64,000 nucleotides of DNA, taken from positions 3,472,001 to 3,536,000 of the forward strand of contig NZ_CP045417.1 of NCBI RefSeq assembly GCF_009363755.1, written 5' to 3'. Of the stretch, positions 59,837 through 64,000 are shown one piece after another. A program made the position numbers and the translations under genes. The first letter of the stretch is position 1. Each line of letters starts with the position of its first letter. The stretch is from Halomonas sp. THAF5a (GTDB lineage Bacteria > Pseudomonadota > Gammaproteobacteria > Pseudomonadales > Halomonadaceae). Below the pieces are notes generated by a model, which saw only the letters and a list, made by a program, of their open reading frames with translations, was not told where the DNA came from and searched no databases.

Positions 59837-61024
59837 TCAGGGCGCGTACTCGATCTCGACGTCGTGATCGTCGTCGTCATCGAAGTCGTCATCCGCCTCG
59901 GCGCGCGGGCGCTTGCGGCCCAGGCGAGCCTCGGTGCGCGCCACGGCCTCTTCCTCCATGCGCTCGCGCATCTCGCGCGCTCGCTCGGCGGCCTCCTCGT
60001 CCTCGTGCTCCAGCCGGCGCTGCTCGGTGAGCCAGCGGTGGGCGGCCTGCACCAGGGCGTCGGTGCCGTCACCGGAGATCGCCGAGACGCGGAACACCGG
60101 TCCCTGCCAGCCGAGCCGGCGCACGATCTCGTCGGCGGTCGCCTCGCGCTCCTCGGCCGGCAGCAGGTCGAGCTTGTTGAGCACCAGCCAGCGCGGCAGT
60201 TCGGCCAGCGCCGGCGAGAACTCGCCGAGCTCGTGGATGATCGCCTCGGCGGCCTGCACCGGGTCGGACTCGTCGAAGGGCGCGACGTCCACCACGTGGA
60301 ACAGCAGCCGGGTGCGGGTCAGATGCTTGAGGAAGCGCAGCCCCAGGCCGGCGCCGTCGGAGGCGCCCTCGATCAGGCCAGGCACGTCGGCCATCACGAA
60401 GTGCTCGTGCAGGCCAAGCTGCACCACGCCGAGGTTCGGCACCAGGGTGGTGAAGGGGTAGTTGGCGACCTTGGGCTTGGCCGCGGAGACCGAGCGGATC
60501 AGCGTCGACTTGCCGGCGTTGGGCAGGCCCAGCAGGCCCACGTCGGCCATCACCTTCATCTCCAGGCGCAGGTTGCGCCGCTCGCCCTCGGTGCCCGGGG
60601 TGGTGCGCCGCGGCGCGCGATTGGTGGAGGACTTGAAGTGGATGTTGCCGAGCCCACGGCGTCCCGCCTGGGCCACCAGCACCACCTGGCCGATCTCGGT
60701 GACGTCGGCGATCACCTCGAGGGTGTCCTCGTCGATCACCGTGGTGCCCACCGGCACCTTGACGTGCAGGTCCTCGCCGGCGCGCCCGCTCATCTGCCGC
60801 CCCTGGCCGGGCTGACCGTTCTGCGCCTTGTAGAAGCGCTGGTACTTGAAGTCGATGAGGGTATTGAGGGCATCGTCACCGATCAGGTAGACGCTGCCGC
60901 CATGGCCGCCATCGCCGCCGTCGGGGCCGCCCTTGGGCACGTACTTCTCGCGGCGGAAGCTCAGGCAGCCATTGCCGCCCTTGCCGGCTTCCACGATGAT
61001 CGAGGCTTCGTCGACGAACTGCAT
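59837..61024 (-). CDS. obgE: GTPase ObgE (CgtA)
   Basis: A ribosome-associated GTPase (395 aa) acting in 50S assembly and the stringent response. An N-terminal glycine-rich Obg fold ([20 protein letters not shown]) is followed by the G domain: G1 [11 protein letters not shown]3 DVPGLIEGA and G4 NKLD. The C-terminal tail is strongly acidic ([17 protein letters not shown]), a common feature of gammaproteobacterial ObgE. It follows rpmA with an intervening hairpin. Confidence 0.97.
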   Translation of the reverse strand: MQFVDEASIIVEAGKGGNGCLSFRREKYVPKGGPDGGDGGHGGSVYLIGDDALNTLIDFKYQRFYKAQNGQPGQGRQMSGRAGEDLHVKVPVGTTVIDEDTLEVIADVTEIGQVVLVAQAGRRGLGNIHFKSSTNRAPRRTTPGTEGERRNLRLEMKVMADVGLLGLPNAGKSTLIRSVSAAKPKVANYPFTTLVPNLGVVQLGLHEHFVMADVPGLIEGASDGAGLGLRFLKHLTRTRLLFHVVDVAPFDESDPVQAAEAIIHELGEFSPALAELPRWLVLNKLDLLPAEEREATADEIVRRLGWQGPVFRVSAISGDGTDALVQAAHRWLTEQRRLEHEDEEAAERAREMRERMEEEAVARTEARLGRKRPRAEADDDFDDDDDHDVEIEYAP

Positions 61025-61061
61025 CTGTCACTCTCCAGGCGGCCTGTGCCGCCATGATACA

Positions 61062-61089
61062 AGAAGGCCCCGCCTGAGCGGGGCCTTCT
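61062..61089 (-). terminator. Attenuator-like hairpin between rpmA and obgE
   Basis: AGAAGGCCCCGC/GCGGGGCCTTCT, a 12-bp stem with a four-base loop and only a short T-tract. It would reduce transcription from the ribosomal protein genes into obgE-proB. Confidence 0.65.
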
Positions 61090-61109
61090 CGATGCAAGTG
61101 CCGGCGGTC

Positions 61110-61367
61110 TCAGGCAGAGACGACGCTGACGAACTTGCGGTTCTTCGGACCCTTGGTCTCGAACTTGACCACGCCTTCGTCCAGGGCGAACAGGGTGTGG
61201 TCCTTGCCGATACCGACGCCGGTGCCGGCGTGGAACTTGGTGCCGCGCTGACGCACGATGATGTTGCCCGGGTTGACGACCTGGCCGCCGAAGAGCTTCA
61301 CGCCAAGGCGCTTGGATTCGGAATCGCGACCGTTACGTGTGGAGCCCGCTGCCTTCTTATGAGCCAT
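61110..61367 (-). CDS. rpmA: 50S ribosomal protein L27
   Basis: An 85-aa ribosomal protein with the canonical start [16 protein letters not shown] and [15 protein letters not shown]. The N-terminal tail reaches the peptidyl-transferase centre. It lies 34 bases after rplU, with which it is co-transcribed. Confidence 0.98.
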   Translation of the reverse strand: MAHKKAAGSTRNGRDSESKRLGVKLFGGQVVNPGNIIVRQRGTKFHAGTGVGIGKDHTLFALDEGVVKFETKGPKNRKFVSVVSA

Positions 61368-61401
61368 TGCAAATACCTCGCTCGTTCAGGGGGTCAACCG
61401 C

Positions 61402-61713
61402 TTACGCGGAGATCCCGGTGATCTTGACTTCAGTGAACCACTGACGGTGGCCCTGACGCTTCATGCTGTGCTTGCGGCGACGGAACTTGAGGATGGTCAC
61501 CTTGTCACCGCGGCCGTGGGACACGATCTCGGCCGCCACCTTGGCGCCCTCGACGGTCGGCGCGCCGATCTTGACGTCCTCGTCGCTACCCACCAGCAGG
61601 ACCTCATCGAACTCGATGGTGTCGCCGGTCGGCACTTCCAGCTTCTCGAGCTTGAGAGTCTGGCCTTCCTGAACGCGGTACTGCTTGCCGCCGCTCTTGA
61701 TCACTGCGTACAT
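61402..61713 (-). CDS. rplU: 50S ribosomal protein L21
   Basis: A 103-aa ribosomal protein: [18 protein letters not shown] at the N-terminus and [23 protein letters not shown] near the end. The start at 61713 follows GGAGAG. It is the first gene of the rplU-rpmA-obgE-proB run and sits downstream of a strong promoter. Confidence 0.98.
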   Translation of the reverse strand: MYAVIKSGGKQYRVQEGQTLKLEKLEVPTGDTIEFDEVLLVGSDEDVKIGAPTVEGAKVAAEIVSHGRGDKVTILKFRRRKHSMKRQGHRQWFTEVKITGISA

Positions 61714-61819
61714 GCTTTTCTCTCCAGGACTCATCGGGTGTGGGCTCTTCATCGACCTGCTGCGAGTGGCGCCGCTCTTGGCAACCATCTGACAGGGAGC
61801 ATGATGAGTGGGGTCGCGG

Positions 61820-61848
61820 ATTATAACCGCGCGCGAAATCGCATACAA
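61820..61848 (-). promoter_or_regulatory. Promoter of rplU
   Basis: TTGTAT (61843-61848) and a perfect TATAAT (61820-61825) with a 17-base spacer on the minus strand, about 105 bases before rplU. The gap to the divergent ispB (61849-62004) shows no gene. Confidence 0.8.
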
Positions 61849-62004
61849 CCCGCGCCGCGCCTCCCTCGCCGAACCGCCGCGGAGCGCTCGCCCGCGTCCG
61901 CGGCGCGCCTTGACGCCCCCATGGGGGGCCCATAGCATGGCCGGCAACCCAAGGCCACCCGCGCCCTCGCGCCCCGGCCCCACCTACTCGTCGATACCGC
62001 CTCC

Positions 62005-63009
62005 ATGCCAGCCAACGCCCCGCCCCCGTCGCCCAGCGCCACCGCCCACTCGCCGCTTCACGCGGTCGTCGCCGACGACTTCGCCGCCGTGAACCGGACC
62101 ATCCTGGACCAGCTCGCCTCGCGCATCCCGCTGGTGGAGACCATCGGCCAGTACATCATCGAGAGCGGCGGCAAGCGGCTGCGCCCGCTGCTGGTGCTGC
62201 TGGCGGCGCGCTCGCTGGGCTTCGAGGGCGACAAGCACGTGACGCTCGCCACCCTGGTCGAGTTCATGCACACCTCGACCCTGCTCCACGACGACGTGGT
62301 CGACGAATCGCACCTGCGCCGCGGCAAGGCCACCGCCAACGACTCCTGGGGCAACGCCCCCTCGGTGCTGGTGGGCGACTTCCTCTATTCGCGCTCGTTC
62401 CAGATGATGGTCGAGGTCGGCTCGATGCGCGTCATGGAAGTGCTCTCGGCGGCCACCTGCACCATCGCCGAGGGCGAGGTGCAGCAGCTGACCAACGTCG
62501 GCAACCCGGATATCGACGAGGCCGCTTACTTCGAGACCATCCAGGGCAAGACCGCCATGCTCTTCGAGGCGGCCTCCCACAGCGGCGCCATCCTCGCCGG
62601 CGCCACCCCCGAGCAGGAGGCCGCCCTGCAGCATTACGGCCGCTACCTGGGCCTCGCCTTCCAGCTGATCGACGACCTGCTCGACTACCAGGGCGACGCC
62701 GAGGCCATGGGCAAGAACGTCGGCGACGACCTGGCCGAGGGCAAGCCGACCCTGCCGCTGATCCAGGCCATGGCCGTCGGCACCGCCGAGCAGGCCAAGG
62801 TGATCCGCCAGGCCATCCGCCACGGCGGCCTCGAGCGCCTCGAGGAGGTGCTGGCGATCGTGCACGACACCGGCGCCCTGGACTACACCCGCGCCAAGGC
62901 CGAGGAGATGGCCGCCAAGGCGCTGGCGCAGCTCGACGCCCTGCCCGCCAGCCCCTACCGCGACAGCATGGCCCACCTCGCCCGCCTGGCGGTGGATCGC
63001 CAGAGCTAA
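62005..63009 (+). CDS. ispB: Octaprenyl (polyprenyl) diphosphate synthase
   Basis: A trans-prenyl chain elongation enzyme of 334 aa making the side chain of ubiquinone. The two aspartate-rich motifs are LLHDDVVD and QLIDDLLDYQGD, with GGKRLRPLLVLLAAR binding IPP. The N-terminal 15-20 residues are Pro/Ala-rich and unconserved. It is divergent from rplU, the conserved gammaproteobacterial arrangement. Chain length cannot be read with certainty. Confidence 0.95.
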   Translation: MPANAPPPSPSATAHSPLHAVVADDFAAVNRTILDQLASRIPLVETIGQYIIESGGKRLRPLLVLLAARSLGFEGDKHVTLATLVEFMHTSTLLHDDVVDESHLRRGKATANDSWGNAPSVLVGDFLYSRSFQMMVEVGSMRVMEVLSAATCTIAEGEVQQLTNVGNPDIDEAAYFETIQGKTAMLFEAASHSGAILAGATPEQEAALQHYGRYLGLAFQLIDDLLDYQGDAEAMGKNVGDDLAEGKPTLPLIQAMAVGTAEQAKVIRQAIRHGGLERLEEVLAIVHDTGALDYTRAKAEEMAAKALAQLDALPASPYRDSMAHLARLAVDRQS

Positions 63010-63045
63010 ACATCGGCGGCCACGACGAAAAGCCACGCGAGGGGC

Positions 63046-63073
63046 TTGCACGTGGCCGCGCTTTGCGTATAAT
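63046..63073 (+). promoter_or_regulatory. Promoter of tRNA-Pro
   Basis: TTGCAC (63046-63051) and a perfect TATAAT (63068-63073) with a 16-base spacer, 32 bases before the tRNA gene. Confidence 0.85.
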
Positions 63074-63105
63074 GCCGATCCGTCGCCAGGCATTACGGCG
63101 AACAT

Positions 63106-63182
63106 CGGAGTATAGCTCAGCTTGGTAGAGCGCTGCCTTCGGGAGGCAGAGGTCGTAGGTTCGAATCCTGCTACTCCGACCA
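63106..63182 (+). tRNA. tRNA-Pro (CGG)
   Basis: A 77-base cloverleaf beginning CGGAGTATAGCTCAGCTTGG, anticodon stem CTGCC/GGCAG with loop TTCGGGA and anticodon CGG, T-arm AGGTTCGAATCCT and an encoded CCA. It has its own promoter and terminator. Confidence 0.97.
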
Positions 63183-63194
63183 CAGAATCGAGTA

Positions 63195-63234
63195 AAAAAC
63201 GGCCACTTAGCTCAACAGAGCGGTGGCCGTTTTT
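63195..63234 (+). terminator. Terminator after tRNA-Pro
   Basis: AAAAACGGCCAC/GTGGCCGTTTTT, a 12-bp stem enclosing a small GCTC/GAGC inner stem, 12 bases past the tRNA. The remaining gap to 63349 shows nothing. Confidence 0.9.
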
Positions 63235-63349
63235 CGTTGGGCGGGCGCCCGGGTCTAGGCGCGCCCTGCAAGGACGCTCCCGAGGAGCGCCCGTGCGGCC
63301 TACCGCCCCGTCACCTCGTCACCGCGCCTCGGCACGCGGCGAGCGTGGC

Positions 63350-64000
63350 TCATGAGGCCAGGTCGACGATGTCGTCATACAGGCTCCGGGACAGGGCGAC
63401 GCCCTGCGCAAGATGCCGGCGCCGCGCCTCATAGCGCCGCCGGGATGCCAGCCTCGCCCCCTGCTGCTGGACCAGCGAGAACAGTCGCTCGGAGCGTCCC
63501 ATGTGCACGGCCGCCTCGTCGCCGGTGATCCTCGCCGGATCCATGGCGATGATCAGCTCGCCATGGTACGGCAGGCCGCCCCGCCCACGGTCATGCTCGC
63601 TCGACTCGACGCTCAGCATGTCCCCGATCAGCGGCCCCGCAATCAGCTCGATCATGATCGCCAGCGCGGAGCCCTTGTGCTCGCCGAAGGGCAGCATGGC
63701 GCCGTGATCCAGCACCTCGCCGGGGTCCTGGGACGGCGCGCCGTCGCGTCCCACTCCCCAGCCGGGCGGAATCGCCTTGCCCTGGCGGCGGTAGAGCTCG
63801 ATATCGCCGCGGGCGATGGCGCTGGTCGCGAAATCGAAGACGTAGGGATCCGCGTCGGGGCGCGGCCAGCCGAAGGCGATCGGGTTCGTGCCCAGCAAGG
63901 GCTCACGACCACCGAAGGGTGCCATGTACGACTGCGTCGGGTTGCAGGCGATCGCGACCAGCCCCTCGCGCGTCAGGCGCTCGATCTCCACCCACAGCGC
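63350..64000 (-). CDS. Ldh-family (malate/L-lactate-type) oxidoreductase, 5' part outside the window
   Basis: 217 codons of the C-terminal two thirds of an NAD(P)-dependent dehydrogenase of the malate/sulfolactate/ureidoglycolate/piperidine-2-carboxylate reductase family. Visible motifs: FGGREPLLGTNPIAFGWPR, VFDFATSAIARGDIELYRRQGKAIPPGWG and MLPFGEHKGSALAIMIELIAG, which shape the nucleotide and substrate sites. The frame is open through position 64000. The substrate cannot be assigned without the N-terminal part and neighbours. Confidence 0.88.
   Translation of the reverse strand, partial: ALWVEIERLTREGLVAIACNPTQSYMAPFGGREPLLGTNPIAFGWPRPDADPYVFDFATSAIARGDIELYRRQGKAIPPGWGVGRDGAPSQDPGEVLDHGAMLPFGEHKGSALAIMIELIAGPLIGDMLSVESSEHDRGRGGLPYHGELIIAMDPARITGDEAAVHMGRSERLFSLVQQQGARLASRRRYEARRRHLAQGVALSRSLYDDIVDLAS

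Overview
The window looks like a chromosomal segment of a high-GC gammaproteobacterium, most likely a Halomonas-like member of the Halomonadaceae. That placement is an inference from the gene content and order (hisBHAF, a DctBD-type sensor/regulator pair beside a TAXI-TRAP transporter, rplU-rpmA-obgE-proB, murJ-ribF-ileS-lspA-fkpB-ispH) and from the GC-rich codon use. No database comparison was possible. The 16S and 23S genes in the window would settle the genus.

Layout. 1-3.4 kb (minus): 3' part of mutY, an AsmA-family gene and a PanM/PanZ-like GNAT gene. 3.5-6.5 kb (plus): hisBHAF. 6.5-7.45 kb: a DUF416 gene bracketed by two inverted copies of an intergenic palindromic repeat. 7.45-8.5 kb: a divergent pair, an alkyltransferase-like protein and a class-I glutamine amidotransferase-like protein lacking its nucleophilic cysteine. 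8.5-12.1 kb (minus): radA-selD-mnmH. 12.2-13.7 kb: an NlpE-like lipoprotein and an AEC transporter. 13.8-22.0 kb (plus): hisC, a VOC protein, dctB-dctD-like genes, then a TAXI-type TRAP transporter behind a readable sigma-54 promoter and two dyad-symmetric upstream sites.

22.4-28.2 kb (minus): a complete rrn operon (16S, tRNA-Ile, tRNA-Ala, 23S, 5S) with tandem promoters, boxA sites and two terminators. 28.3-33.8 kb: pssA, ilvC with divergent ilvY, and ilvI-ilvN. 34.3-41.7 kb: clpB (heat-shock type promoter), pgeF, rluD, divergent bamD, and nadE. 41.7-49.9 kb: a PP0621-type gene and a type IV pilus minor pilin cluster (pilV-pilW-pilX-pilY1-pilE, facing fimT and a stunted pilin-like ORF). This cluster has visibly lower GC than its neighbours. 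50-58 kb (minus): murJ, ribF, ileS, lspA, fkpB, ispH. 58.1-61.8 kb (minus): rpsT, then rplU-rpmA-obgE-proB. 62-64 kb: ispB, tRNA-Pro, and the 3' part of an Ldh-family oxidoreductase.

Most of the window is core metabolism: histidine, branched-chain amino acids, isoprenoids, NAD, proline, translation and the cell envelope. The accessory parts are the TAXI-TRAP locus with its regulator, the minor pilin cluster, and several palindromic intergenic repeats. I found no CRISPR array, prophage or insertion sequence. The strongest leads are the DctBD/sigma-54/TAXI regulatory unit, the amidotransferase-like protein without its cysteine, the in-frame 9-bp minisatellite in pilY1, the structured stretch after ilvN, and the repeat families.
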